A stretch of DNA of 64,000 nt from Kribbella rubisoli (GTDB lineage Bacteria; Actinomycetota; Actinomycetes; Propionibacteriales; Kribbellaceae). Where the stretch lies: contig NZ_SHKR01000013.1 of the NCBI RefSeq assembly GCF_004217145.1, positions 744,001 through 808,000 on the forward strand, read 5' to 3'. A program made the translations under genes and the position numbers. The notes under the pieces were generated by a model. It was not told where the DNA came from and did no database searches. It saw only the letters and a program-made list of their open reading frames with translations. Below, one piece after another: positions 41,569 to 50,517 of this stretch (position 1 is its first letter; every line of letters starts with the position of its first letter).

Positions 41569-44082
41569 TCAATCGAAGGCAGCCGTTACTCCTGCAGTCA
41601 AATGGCTATGCAGCAATGCTGCAAAGTTGTCCAGTTCCTGATCCTGTCGGGACATCGCGTGCATCACTCGCTCAGGAGAAACATTCAAACGTACATCGTT
41701 CGCGGCGAGATCGATGTACGCCGGCGCTTGCGTCGTCATTGAGTGGATGTATTCAGTCAGCTCGGCCTCGCGAAGCCGTATTCCCCTATTGCGCAACGTA
41801 ATGGTGACCGCCGGGATCGTCACCGCATCCTCGTAGCTCTGTTGCAGCTCCTGGATAACATCCAATATCTCGCGGAATGGCGGCTTGCTCTCAGGCTCCG
41901 TCATGGCAGCCTCGATCCAATCGCGCACTTCAACTGGCGTGCGACACGTCTCGAAAATCTCGCGCAGGCGCGTGAAGCTCAGCTGCCGGCGGGATGCAAC
42001 GATCACCAGTAGGGCGAGGTCAACAACCCTGACCGGCGTGATTCTGCCGTCGGCGCGGCACTCCTTTATCAGAGCGGAATTTTCATCACCGGCGCCGTCG
42101 AAATCGGGTGCAACGACGATTCCGTAGTCTGCCTTATAGTCTTCGCGGTGGCGAGCCAGACGACTCACACCCACTTTATCCGCGGTGATCCTCTTTGAGC
42201 TGCTGCTCTTAGCATCGTAGGTGAAGGAGTAATCAGCCTTCGCTCCCATCTCCCGGCGATATCCGAGTGTCGCGGTCGCCAGCCCATCCGGAGTACCGTT
42301 CCCGCCGATCGGACTGACCTCGAAGCCAAGGACCTTGAGTGACTCTTTGACGGCCTCTTCAAGACCCTTCTCGTTGTCGGCTTGGTCAAGGAGGTATTGA
42401 GCGATAATTGGTGCACTGCGCCGATCTCTTGCTACGAGTTCGCGGAGGAAAGTGTCGCGTCGCGCCAGGATCCGGTGAGCGGTGCTCGCGTCGACCCCTT
42501 CCTCGATCAGGTATGCCTCGGTGAGCACTTCTGCGACCGCAAAAGCATCGAAAATGTCGCGCGACTTCACTAGATCGATGAAGTTGCCGTAAAAGGGGTG
42601 CAGTACGTTGACATACACCGTTCGGCGTTGTGCATCATACCGAGAAAGAAAGGCGTCAGCACCGCGCGCCTCTGCCTCGATTGATTCGATTAGCCCATCT
42701 TCCGACACGGCGGCCTCGCCGATATCGTCACTGAGCTGCTCCGCCTCTTCTGCTGTTAAGTCGTCCGGCGTGTCAATTAAGGTCAATTGACCCGTCTCGC
42801 CCCTGAGAGCACGCTTGACCGCACCGGCTAGAGGTCGCCTAGTGATTGCGCCGTCCGATTTGCCGATGCGCGTACTCAATCGGGCAGCTTTTGTTTCATC
42901 CTCGACCCAGGCGTCATAGAGCAGGCGTGCCCGGTTGAACTCCAACTTAAGGTATTCGCGTAGACTGTCGACCGCCGGCGAGTCGGCTATTGACTCGCGA
43001 CCCGAAGTTAGGTAATTGTCAAGTCCGTCGGCGTATATGACGAGGCGAAATCTGGCGAATGAGGAATGTGAGAGAGGTGTGCGACCAAACAACGGGTCGT
43101 CGAGGTTGACCAATCTTCCGCGCACCATCACGAAGAATCCGTGGCTCCGGCCAAGTAAGCGCTCTGCTTTTGTCGTGCCTGGATCAAGCACCTCCTTGTA
43201 AATCTCCACAACGCCGTGAAGAGATCCGTTGACACCCTCGATGGTAACCACAGGATTTCCCTGCTTGTCAAAGGTGGCCGCTACCCCTTTTGAGTTGATC
43301 GGTCGTTCGCCAATCTTCCAGCTATCCAAAAGGTCAGCTTCAGACTTCTTGGGTACAACCGGCTGGCCATTTAGGCGTAAGGCGAACTGCGGGCTGTTAG
43401 GGAGAGCTGTCGACAGTAGCCAGTTCAAGCGGCCCTGCTTGATTTGTGATGCCTTGTCTTTGAGGCCACTCATCGCGACGGCCGTCCATGTGCCGGATCT
43501 CGGATCTAATAGGCGCTTCTGGATCGCCTTCCCTCCTGCGAAGGCAGAAACCGGGGCCAACAATCGCCGGAGATCAGTTTCGTTTAACTCGCGAACTGTA
43601 AGATCATGAGTCGCGGTCCGTATACCAGGGTCATTCTCCGCATCCAAATTGCCGTAGTCCATAGAGACAGCGAGTACAGCCTGTTCGGTGCGGCAGACAT
43701 AGGTAACTTGAGAGGCTAGAACGTACGTAGCGAGCTTTCCGATGCCAAACTTGCCGATGGGGGGTCGGTCGGAGTTCTCCTGGGCTCGCTTCGTCGATTC
43801 GGCAATCCGCCAAAGTAGGTTCAGCCCTTCCATGTCCATACTCGTGCCGTCGTCGATTACCCAGATCGATGCCTCTGGATTCTCGGGTTCGATGCTCGGG
43901 GCCGTGAGGATATCGACCGACGTCGCGTTGGCATCGTACGAGTTGCAGACCAGCTCTTCTATTGCCTTGTGTGGGCTCGAATAGAGACCGGCCGAAAACA
44001 GCTCAATAATGCGATAGCTGATCTCGACAGGGACGATTCCCTTTGGTGTCCCTGCATTGATGATCGAGTCGAGCTTCGCCAT
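41569..44082 (-). CDS. GHKL (HSP90/MORC-like) ATPase fused to a predicted PD-(D/E)XK nuclease
   Basis: 837 residues from ATG 44082, behind GGGGAGGA. The N-terminal GHKL fold shows motif N (EELVCNSYDANAT, 42-54), the D-x-G box (VIDDGTSMD, DDG 77-79) and the lid GKFGIGKLA (110-118). Near 590-640, LGFEVSPIGGNGTPDGLAT and YSFTYDAKSSSSKRITADKVGVSRLARHR fit a restriction-endonuclease fold with a D...D-x-K core. It is divergent from a DNA methyltransferase gene. MutL/MORC-like ATPases are known from bacterial restriction-modification contexts, so a DNA-cleaving defence effector is likely. Lower GC and varied codon use suggest recent acquisition. Confidence 0.8.
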   Translation of the reverse strand: MAKLDSIINAGTPKGIVPVEISYRIIELFSAGLYSSPHKAIEELVCNSYDANATSVDILTAPSIEPENPEASIWVIDDGTSMDMEGLNLLWRIAESTKRAQENSDRPPIGKFGIGKLATYVLASQVTYVCRTEQAVLAVSMDYGNLDAENDPGIRTATHDLTVRELNETDLRRLLAPVSAFAGGKAIQKRLLDPRSGTWTAVAMSGLKDKASQIKQGRLNWLLSTALPNSPQFALRLNGQPVVPKKSEADLLDSWKIGERPINSKGVAATFDKQGNPVVTIEGVNGSLHGVVEIYKEVLDPGTTKAERLLGRSHGFFVMVRGRLVNLDDPLFGRTPLSHSSFARFRLVIYADGLDNYLTSGRESIADSPAVDSLREYLKLEFNRARLLYDAWVEDETKAARLSTRIGKSDGAITRRPLAGAVKRALRGETGQLTLIDTPDDLTAEEAEQLSDDIGEAAVSEDGLIESIEAEARGADAFLSRYDAQRRTVYVNVLHPFYGNFIDLVKSRDIFDAFAVAEVLTEAYLIEEGVDASTAHRILARRDTFLRELVARDRRSAPIIAQYLLDQADNEKGLEEAVKESLKVLGFEVSPIGGNGTPDGLATATLGYRREMGAKADYSFTYDAKSSSSKRITADKVGVSRLARHREDYKADYGIVVAPDFDGAGDENSALIKECRADGRITPVRVVDLALLVIVASRRQLSFTRLREIFETCRTPVEVRDWIEAAMTEPESKPPFREILDVIQELQQSYEDAVTIPAVTITLRNRGIRLREAELTEYIHSMTTQAPAYIDLAANDVRLNVSPERVMHAMSRQDQELDNFAALLHSHLTAGVTAAFD

Positions 44083-44242
44083 CCTGAGAGTCCTCCCCAC
44101 TCAAAGGTCAACCTCGTGCACTGTACGTGATCGAACGCGCTGTGTGAACGACTTTGCTTGATCGGTTGCGCAGCGCGAGCTGCGCGGCGCGTCGGCGTCG
44201 GCTGATCCCGCACTCCCGTAGTAGCCTCAGCAGACGCATTAG

Positions 44243-44270
44243 GGGCTGGTCCACGCGCGTGGACCAGCCC
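44243..44270. promoter_or_regulatory. Perfect 28-bp palindrome between the divergent ATPase-nuclease and methyltransferase genes
   Basis: The half-site GGGCTGGTCCACGC is followed at once by its exact complement. It lies 24 bp upstream of the methyltransferase GTG. It could be an operator for a controller protein or the methyltransferase itself, or an mRNA hairpin limiting methyltransferase expression. No T-run follows, so a terminator is unlikely. Confidence 0.7.
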
Positions 44271-44293
44271 TTCTCGACGTCGAGGAGGGTGAA

Positions 44294-45619
44294 GTGTCCG
44301 CCAAGAGAGGTGACGGCGTCCATCGTGGTGCTCTTGAGCTACCTGCGGGTCCCTTCCCGCGACTCACCCACTACATCTTCCGATACCCTGCGAAGTTCCA
44401 TCCGCCGGTGGTTACAGCGATCCTGAAGAAGTACACCCGCGAGGGCGATGTCGTGCTCGATCCGTTCGTGGGATCGGGAACCCTGTTGATCGAGGCCGCA
44501 GTGAGCGGTCGGATTGGCCTTGGTCTCGACATCGACCCGCTGGCTGTCGCCGTGGCACGAGCGAAGGCTAACAAGTACAACCGGACGAAAGTCCGGCGAG
44601 CTGTCGACACCCTGCTGCGACAGCTGGACACGCTAGAGCGGCCAGCCGGTGAGTACGAGCGATTCATGCACCACGACATCACGCCCGAGCAAGCCGAGAA
44701 GGTGGCGGCACAGGAGGGCTTGCTGCTGCCGGCTATTCCGAATCTGCAGCACTGGTTTCGATCCTATGTCGTAGTTGACTTGGCGCGCATTCTCGCCACC
44801 ATCGAGCAACTTGCGATCGACCGGCGCACGCGAGACCTCCTGCGAATCGCGTTCGCTTCGATCATCCGGAACTCTTCGAATGCAGACCCAGTCCCAGTGT
44901 CTGGGTTGGAGTACACATCACACATGAAGCAGCGCGACGCAGCTGGGCGGTTAATCAACCCGTTCGCGTTACTACGGATCGGGCTGAAGAAGATGATCGG
45001 GGCCGTCGACGAGTGGGGAAGCGCGCTGCCTGAAGGATTTGTTGAACCGCGTGTCTGGGCAGGCGATGCGAAGAAATTTCCTCGCGGCTTGCCGCAGAGC
45101 GTTGACGCGGTCATCACCTCACCGCCGTACCACAACGCTGTTGATTACTATCGTCGTCACCAGTTAGAGATGTTCTGGCTCGGGCTGACCGTTAGTCAGC
45201 TCGATCGCCTACAGCTTCTCCCGAACTACATTGGGCGACCGAACATTGCAGCAAAAGACCCTTTGCTTCAGGGTCCGTGGAAGCCAGGGCCCCTGGCGGC
45301 CAAATGGGAAGAGAGGATTCGGGCCGAGCATCCGAAACGGGCTGGGGACTTTCGTCATTACGTGACCGCGATGAGCAAGGTCTTCGCTCAACTGGCGCCT
45401 CGCATGGAGCCCGGATCACCTGCGGTTTTTGTGGTTGGCAAATCTCAGTGGAATGGAGACGTCATTCCGACTGAGCGGCTGTTCACCGAGATGGCGATGG
45501 AGCAGTTCACCCTTGATGAAGTGCTAAGCTACCCCATCAAGAATCGTTACATGTCATATACACGACACAATCAAGCGAGCATCGATCGCGAGTACGTGGT
45601 TGTGCTCCGACGCCACTGA
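44294..45619 (+). CDS. DNA methyltransferase (N4-cytosine or N6-adenine type)
   Basis: 441 residues from GTG 44294 (GGAGGG upstream). Motif I is VLDPFVGSGTLLIEA (55-69) and motif IV is VITSPPYHNAVDYY near residue 275. S-P-P-Y is commoner in N4-cytosine methyltransferases, but N6 cannot be excluded. The N-terminus (THYIFRYPAKFHPPVVTAIL) resembles stand-alone restriction-linked methyltransferases. Paired divergently with the GHKL-nuclease, it probably protects host DNA. The recognition site is unknown. Confidence 0.9.
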   Translation: MSAKRGDGVHRGALELPAGPFPRLTHYIFRYPAKFHPPVVTAILKKYTREGDVVLDPFVGSGTLLIEAAVSGRIGLGLDIDPLAVAVARAKANKYNRTKVRRAVDTLLRQLDTLERPAGEYERFMHHDITPEQAEKVAAQEGLLLPAIPNLQHWFRSYVVVDLARILATIEQLAIDRRTRDLLRIAFASIIRNSSNADPVPVSGLEYTSHMKQRDAAGRLINPFALLRIGLKKMIGAVDEWGSALPEGFVEPRVWAGDAKKFPRGLPQSVDAVITSPPYHNAVDYYRRHQLEMFWLGLTVSQLDRLQLLPNYIGRPNIAAKDPLLQGPWKPGPLAAKWEERIRAEHPKRAGDFRHYVTAMSKVFAQLAPRMEPGSPAVFVVGKSQWNGDVIPTERLFTEMAMEQFTLDEVLSYPIKNRYMSYTRHNQASIDREYVVVLRRH

Positions 45620-45790
45620 CCGCGGAGGTAGAAGGACGCGGTGCGTCTGTCATTGGACTTGCGAACAATGTTCATCTTTTAGCCGCAGCACGTCAACTCT
45701 CGCGAGCTTGCTCTGTGCGTGCCTGCTGCCAGATGTGTCTAACCTATAAGCATGGTCCCCTGCCCGAATGGCGCGGTTAAGGTGTAGCTG

Positions 45791-47047
45791 ATGCCACTGA
45801 CTGCACGCTTGGGTGACAAGCTCCTCGACGCGACGATCGATGACCTTGGTCTGGTCGGTCAAGGCATAGTCTGGTCCGATGTTTACCGGCAGCGTCCACC
45901 TGCTGTACTGGCATGTCGCGCCTGCGATGGGCCGATGTCTGCCAAGATGTCGAAGCTGGGAATGCGGTTCTTCGCCCACCGTCGTCGATCGGAATACTGT
46001 TCGGCCGCAGGCGAGACCGCGATACATCTCGAGCTGAAGGCGTTGATCGCAGCCAGGGGTCGCGCTCAGGGATGCATGGTTGAGGTGGAGGCGCCTGGTG
46101 ATGGTTGGCGCGCGGATGTGCTGACGACCCGTCGCGACGGCCAGCCGATAGCCTGGGAGGTCCAGCGATCACCTATGGCACCGGACGATGTCGCTGAGCG
46201 GCTAGCGCGCCACCGAGTGTCTGGCATGATCACAGTTTGGCTCGCCAAGAAGGACTGGCAGTGGTGCACCGGAGCCGGGGCGCTGATCGTGCCGGACAAG
46301 CGCATAGCGGATGAGCCCTGGGTGGTCGAGCATGGTGTATGTGGCTGGAGGCCGGTCGAAGACCTCGTTGGTTATGGAGCTGAGTGGCTTCCCCGGCAGT
46401 GCGGCCTGACTGTGACCATTGACTTGATATTGCGGGACGAGCTCACCCTGGAACTGACGCGTGCGCGGGATGAGTGGCGAATGACAGAGAAGCTGCGCTG
46501 GGTTCCACGTCGTGCACTTGAGGCCTGGGCTGCCTCCTGTGGCCCTATGCCGCCCGCGCTACCGGCTAGCTTGCAGTTGCTAGAAGAGTCGTGCTACCGC
46601 TGCGGCCGGCCGACGGCCGCCGTGGTGGGAATTCAGCCATTGAATCCCGTCACAGGGCAGAATTATGAGCCAATCAGCGCCCAGCATGAGGGCGTGCTTG
46701 CTCGGATCTGCGACGAAATGATTGGCAGGATCAAACCCAGCCCCGCGCTGCCAATTGGTGTGATCAAGGAGCGTTACAGCAAGGCGCTTGGTCGCAAATA
46801 CATGTCGAACGGTTGTTACTGGTGCGACGCGCTATTGGGCAATAAGTTCCTATATGGTCTAGGCGCAAGACACTCGAACCTGAGCTGCGAGGACAAGATC
46901 GTCGGCCGCGACCCCCGCTTGATCATTGGGCCGGTCCGAGTCGATCGCTTGCGCAAGATGTGTCGCCAAGCTCGCAGTATTGATGGGTCTGCCACCAGGC
47001 AGAGGTTTGTCTCGTGGGTCCCGGAGAATTCGGATGACGCGACCTAG
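45791..47047 (+). CDS. CoiA-like nuclease-domain protein with zinc ribbons
   Basis: 418 residues. The N-terminal part has a Cys pair (LACRACDGPMS), HRRRSEYC and a CoiA-type nuclease core: HLELKALIAARGRAQG, WRADVLTTRRDGQPIAWEVQRSPMAPDDVAERLARHR, where D...E-V-Q matches a PD-(D/E)XK site. The C-terminal part has further zinc-type pairs (CYRCGRP, CYWCDALLG). Competence protein CoiA is linked to transformation in Firmicutes. On actinobacterial islands such proteins more likely act in DNA processing or defence. It may belong with the methyltransferase 170 bp upstream. Confidence 0.75.
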   Translation: MPLTARLGDKLLDATIDDLGLVGQGIVWSDVYRQRPPAVLACRACDGPMSAKMSKLGMRFFAHRRRSEYCSAAGETAIHLELKALIAARGRAQGCMVEVEAPGDGWRADVLTTRRDGQPIAWEVQRSPMAPDDVAERLARHRVSGMITVWLAKKDWQWCTGAGALIVPDKRIADEPWVVEHGVCGWRPVEDLVGYGAEWLPRQCGLTVTIDLILRDELTLELTRARDEWRMTEKLRWVPRRALEAWAASCGPMPPALPASLQLLEESCYRCGRPTAAVVGIQPLNPVTGQNYEPISAQHEGVLARICDEMIGRIKPSPALPIGVIKERYSKALGRKYMSNGCYWCDALLGNKFLYGLGARHSNLSCEDKIVGRDPRLIIGPVRVDRLRKMCRQARSIDGSATRQRFVSWVPENSDDAT

Positions 47048-47156
47048 GGCGAGGTCGCTAATCTAACAGGAACGGTTCTCCTCTGAGGGAGTAGGGCGCT
47101 TCGTCCCATGAAGCCAACCTCTCCAAGCGGCCTGTGGCTCCAATGCGACGCTCTGG

Positions 47157-48215
47157 CTAACGAATGAGAGCGCCAAAAAGCCTCCGAAGCCGGATCGGTA
47201 TATCCGTCGCCTTAATCTGGGCACAGTGCTCAGTCACCCGCGTTCCCGAGTTCACCCTGCGAGTCTCAATGTTGGCTTGCGCGGAACCCTGCAGCAAGGT
47301 GAGGCACACGTATATCGCTGCACCCTTGCCCGCGATATGCCAACACCGATCATGACCTTGGTGAGCTGAGATTGGTTCGATGTGACGTGGCCTCGACGGA
47401 AGACCTCCCAGTTTTGAGTCAAACAGCGACGCCAATGTAAACCGCTCCAATGGGAGGAGGGCCATACCCTGCCGTACTTTGTCAGCCAAGGCCCGGCTTA
47501 CGTGTGGCGCGATATCACGAATATCTGGGCAATCGCCCGTCTGAATGGCTGCGTCGAGGTCGGCCTGGTGTGTCTGATTGAATGGCATACGCCCAGCGAG
47601 GAGTGCGTAGAGGGTGACTGCGGCTGCATAGATGTCAGACGCGACGGTGGCGCGTGTGCCTTGGTAGAACTCAGGTGCCCAGATGCGTGGATCGCCATCT
47701 GGAGCGGCCGAACCGGCAGCGTCCATGAGCGCCGCGATTCCGAAATCGCCGAGACGCGCGTCTCCTTCCATTGTGAGGAAGATGTTGTCCGGCTTCACAT
47801 CGCGATGCAGTAGGCCGCGGCGGTGACAGAGATCAAGTCCGCGGAGAGCCCGTCGAGTCCAGTCGATCGCCAGGCGGGGCTCGACCCCGATCGGTTGCGA
47901 GATAGCATCCAGCGAGCACTTGGCCAGAGCTGTATCGAGGTAAGGCACGTCAACCGCAACGTCGGCATTGTTGACGGCCAAGATGTGTGGACTGCTAAGT
48001 GCGGTGAGAAGTGACGCCTCATACCACGCTTGACGGCGATCCCGATTGAGAAGTAATTTCAGGGCGATCGTGTGGTTCCGGTACGTGTCGTGCGCTCGCC
48101 ACACTTCGCCGTAGCCGCCACGGCCCAAGAACTTCTCCAAGCGGTAGCGATCGGCGACCGTCGCGCCGACCGCTCCCAATGCCATACCGCTCAGTGTAGG
48201 GTCAGTCGCGTGCAT
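47157..48215 (-). CDS. Serine/threonine protein kinase
   Basis: 352 residues from ATG 48215; ATG 48185 is an in-frame alternative. A complete Hanks-type kinase: GRGGYGEVWRAHDTYRNHTIALKLLL (Gly loop and Lys53), HRDVKPDN (137-144), DFG (157-159), WAPEFYQGTRATVASDIYAAAVTLYALLAGRMPF. The C-terminal 80 residues show no transmembrane segment or PASTA domain, so it is cytosolic, unlike PknB. Stand-alone kinases on islands include phage-triggered toxins such as Stk2. Its start overlaps that of the divergent gene at 48210. Confidence 0.88.
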   Translation of the reverse strand: MHATDPTLSGMALGAVGATVADRYRLEKFLGRGGYGEVWRAHDTYRNHTIALKLLLNRDRRQAWYEASLLTALSSPHILAVNNADVAVDVPYLDTALAKCSLDAISQPIGVEPRLAIDWTRRALRGLDLCHRRGLLHRDVKPDNIFLTMEGDARLGDFGIAALMDAAGSAAPDGDPRIWAPEFYQGTRATVASDIYAAAVTLYALLAGRMPFNQTHQADLDAAIQTGDCPDIRDIAPHVSRALADKVRQGMALLPLERFTLASLFDSKLGGLPSRPRHIEPISAHQGHDRCWHIAGKGAAIYVCLTLLQGSAQANIETRRVNSGTRVTEHCAQIKATDIPIRLRRLFGALIR

Positions 48216-48665
48216 GTTCTCGGATTGCGTGCTGGAACACGAGGTACGAAACGCGTCATCTTCTCGGTAGTAATTGAAGTCAGCGCCGGTGACGTTGTGG
48301 ACTGCATCGAGCATGTGTGCAATCCGTCCCACGACGAGGCGACTCAGGCTAGGGAGCTGCGGGACGCATTGAACAGCGCTCTAAGCGCGTATCAGGACCT
48401 GGCAGTCGCCGTTCTCTTCGAAGCCGATTACAACGCGAAATCGAAGATCAGCAAGGGGACGAAAGATCGGCTCAGGCTCGAAGGAGCTGCGTTGACGGCG
48501 TGTTTGGACCGGTCAGAAACCGTTCACGTCATGAACGGCCCGACGCTCGGGCGCGCATGCGGAGGCACCAAGCAAGATGCCTTGGATGCGGCCGAACGCC
48601 TAGGCGTGTCAAAGGACTATGTTGAGGCTGCGGCAGCTGCCCTTGGTGCTCGGTCTCTGGCTTAG
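48210..48665 (+). CDS. Hypothetical helical protein divergent from the kinase
   Basis: 151 residues if GTG 48210 is the start; later starts (GTG 48297) are possible because the 5' part runs against the kinase gene. The core (EATQARELRDALNSALSAYQDLAVAVLFEADYNAKSKISKGTKDRLRLEGAALTACLDRSETVHVMNGPTLG) is helical, and the end DAAERLGVSKDYVEAAAAALG resembles a small helical domain. No family recognised. Its stop overlaps the convergent phosphoribosyltransferase-like gene by 4 bp. Confidence 0.55.
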   Translation: MHVLGLRAGTRGTKRVIFSVVIEVSAGDVVDCIEHVCNPSHDEATQARELRDALNSALSAYQDLAVAVLFEADYNAKSKISKGTKDRLRLEGAALTACLDRSETVHVMNGPTLGRACGGTKQDALDAAERLGVSKDYVEAAAAALGARSLA

Positions 48666-49159
48666 CCGCAGCTGAGCTCCGACACCGAGTCGAACGTCGG
48701 ATCGGCGTCTAAGTCATCAAGGTCTGGCCGCACACGGTCGTAGATGATCGCCGCGATCCAGCTTGCGCCTCGGTCACGGAGCTGAAGCCCGCAGGCCCGG
48801 GTAGCGCCGCCGGTGACTGTGGCCGCATCGACTAGCCCGACTCTGTCGGTGGTGACAACGTCCGAATTGATCATGCGAATCGTGCCGTCACTTAGAAGCA
48901 TTGCGGCCGTAACCAGGGGGGCTGCAGCCTGGCTGGCCGGCACAAGCTGACTACACCCCAGTCGCGCGGCCTCATCTACGAGGGAGCGTGCTGCCTCACG
49001 TAGTGGCTCGGCCTGCCGCAGCCGAACAGCGGATGCTTCAGCCTGAATCAGTGCCGAGGCAAGCGAGTCTTGCGGCACCCCAATCACCCCCCATGGAGCT
49101 ATCCACTGCCATGCTACGACCGCCTCCTGGCTGGCTGCAGATCTGAATGTCGGTAACAT
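48662..49159 (-). CDS. Phosphoribosyltransferase-like protein
   Basis: 165 residues. The segment RVGLVDAATVTGGATRACGLQLRDRGASWIAAIIYDR (near 105-141) follows the PRPP-binding loop of type I phosphoribosyltransferases (hydrophobic-DD-x-x-T-T-G), but the acidic pair is reduced to D-A and T-T-G to V-T-G-G. A supporting upstream part is SLVDEAARLGCSQLVPASQAAAPLVTAAMLL. It may be a catalytically altered sensor rather than a salvage enzyme. The start overlaps a palindrome shared with the divergent winged-helix gene. Confidence 0.5.
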   Translation of the reverse strand: MLPTFRSAASQEAVVAWQWIAPWGVIGVPQDSLASALIQAEASAVRLRQAEPLREAARSLVDEAARLGCSQLVPASQAAAPLVTAAMLLSDGTIRMINSDVVTTDRVGLVDAATVTGGATRACGLQLRDRGASWIAAIIYDRVRPDLDDLDADPTFDSVSELSCG

Positions 49160-49178
49160 GTAACAAGATTCATGTTAC
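49153..49178. promoter_or_regulatory. Inverted repeat GTAACATG-N10-CATGTTAC in a divergent promoter
   Basis: Perfect 8-base arms at 49153-49160 and 49171-49178. The left arm contains the start codon of the phosphoribosyltransferase-like gene; the right arm is 19 bp before the winged-helix gene ATG. It is well placed to be the operator of that regulator, controlling both genes. Confidence 0.55.
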
Positions 49179-49196
49179 TAGACAGAGGACTAGCCA

Positions 49197-49478
49197 ATGG
49201 ACGCCGCGCGGGTCAGCAATGACTTGTTTGGCCGTGCATGTCGCCTTCCTCTTGCCCTCTGGATCCTGAGAAACAACAAGGAGCGCTTCTTCCAATCGGA
49301 GCCGCCGCAGATGTTTGGAGGGCGCACCGCGATTCGGCAGGAGCTGGACAGGTTCGTTAACGCCGGTCTGCTGGACATCGAGAGGCCGGACAATGAGAGC
49401 CGCGTCTACTACGTTCGGACCGACAGCCCGCTGTGGGAGATCGTGCGCACGGCGAGGGATATCGTCGATCGTCCCTAG
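49197..49478 (+). CDS. Small winged-helix transcriptional regulator (93 aa)
   Basis: ATG 49197. The sequence LFGRACRLPLALWILRNNKERFFQSEPPQMFGGRTAIRQELDRFVNAGLLDIERPDNESRVYYVRTDSPLWEIVR is a winged helix with the usual recognition helix and a wing ending in YYVR-T-D-S-P-L-W. It resembles short ArsR/PadR-like regulators. It probably controls itself and the divergent phosphoribosyltransferase-like gene through the palindrome between them. Confidence 0.7.
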   Translation: MDAARVSNDLFGRACRLPLALWILRNNKERFFQSEPPQMFGGRTAIRQELDRFVNAGLLDIERPDNESRVYYVRTDSPLWEIVRTARDIVDRP

Positions 49479-49919
49479 CCCCGCTCGACCCCTCACCGGT
49501 CCGATCCCGCAGCCACACGGCATCGATCGCCAGCTCCCATACCGGGTCTTTGGGCGCACGACCGCTGTCCAGCGGGACGACACGTTGCCGTGTCAGACCG
49601 CTTTGGAAGCGCCGACTTCGCTGCGTTGCTTGGTTCGAGCCGTGGACCACGCCGATGGTGGGCTTTGCCGTAAAGGTCCCTCCTTACCCACCACAATCGA
49701 CAGCAGGCAGCGAAAGGTGTGCGCCCGAGAGCGCAGGCACCGGGGGTGTTCGGGTCGCCGCTGAGCTTGACCAAACGATGGGCGTCTGCGGGCCGAGATC
49801 CGCTGCTAGCGGTGGTTCGCTAGGAAGCTAGGCCCGGTGTTGGATGGCCCCATCCCATCTGCACGAAGACGGTCTGATCTGGACTGCGGCCGCACCCGAT
49901 CAGGTGAAAGGATGGAGCA
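49479..49919. other. Intergenic stretch without a supported gene
   Basis: Overlapping short frames on both strands have no recognisable motif or ribosome-binding site. I see no clear terminator or repeat. The last 60 bp presumably hold the promoter of the small gene at 49920. Confidence 0.5.
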
Positions 49920-50129
49920 ATGATCGATCGAGAGTCGGCCAAGGTCGAGGTTGTCTATATCGATGGGGATTCCCCAGCTGAGATATTCCGGGCGGCGGCG
50001 CAGTGGGCCGCCGAAAATGACGGCGGTTTCGCTGGCATCGAGGCGCTTGGCTGGGTCGACTACGGACCGTACGAGAACCAGGATGGATTTGGGCTGGCGA
50101 TCTATTACGAACCTGAGCCGACGAACTGA
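49920..50129 (+). CDS. Small hypothetical protein (69 aa)
   Basis: ATG 49920 preceded by AAAGGATGGAG. The product (IDRESAKVEVVYIDGDSPAEIFRAAAQWAAENDGGFAGIEALGWVDYGPYENQDGFGLAIYYEPE) has a compact alpha/beta pattern and good codon bias. I do not recognise a family. Acidic overall; it could be an immunity or antitoxin-sized protein but no partner toxin is adjacent. Confidence 0.6.
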   Translation: MIDRESAKVEVVYIDGDSPAEIFRAAAQWAAENDGGFAGIEALGWVDYGPYENQDGFGLAIYYEPEPTN

Positions 50130-50517
50130 GCAGTTGACAGGCCACGCGTCAGCCTGTCGGCCAGAACCTGCGGGCGTTCGCCGCCAGCCGCATCTTTCTC
50201 CGAACTTACGTGCGAACCGCCACTTGACGGCGATGAGATCCCGCAGGACGCGCATTGCAGTTCGCTCGCGGTGCCCTCAGCGCGGCTGCCGCTGGTTCCG
50301 GTACGAGTACGGGTCGTCGGTAGCTGCCACCACGCCAGCCATGTCTGGGGAAGCGGATGTCGGTGGGGCTCAGAGAAGAGGTACTCCTCGAGTGCGACGC
50401 CATCCGCGGCCAGGCGCTCGTCGGCGCCGGCCCTACAGTGAGACTCAGCCGAGAGGCGGAGAAAGACAGGATACCGCCGCGCGGATGGGAGCCAGTCGAC
50501 GATCGGCTTTAGCGTGA
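50130..50517. other. Intergenic stretch before truncated IS481 transposase
   Basis: No gene supported on either strand. The right end is the breakpoint where the transposase fragment begins; no terminal inverted repeat was recognised. Confidence 0.45.

Noticed and set aside
41307..41641. Two overlapping plus-strand frames (77 and 99 codons)
   Set aside because: Weak codon bias, no ribosome-binding site, and one overlaps the end of the GHKL gene.
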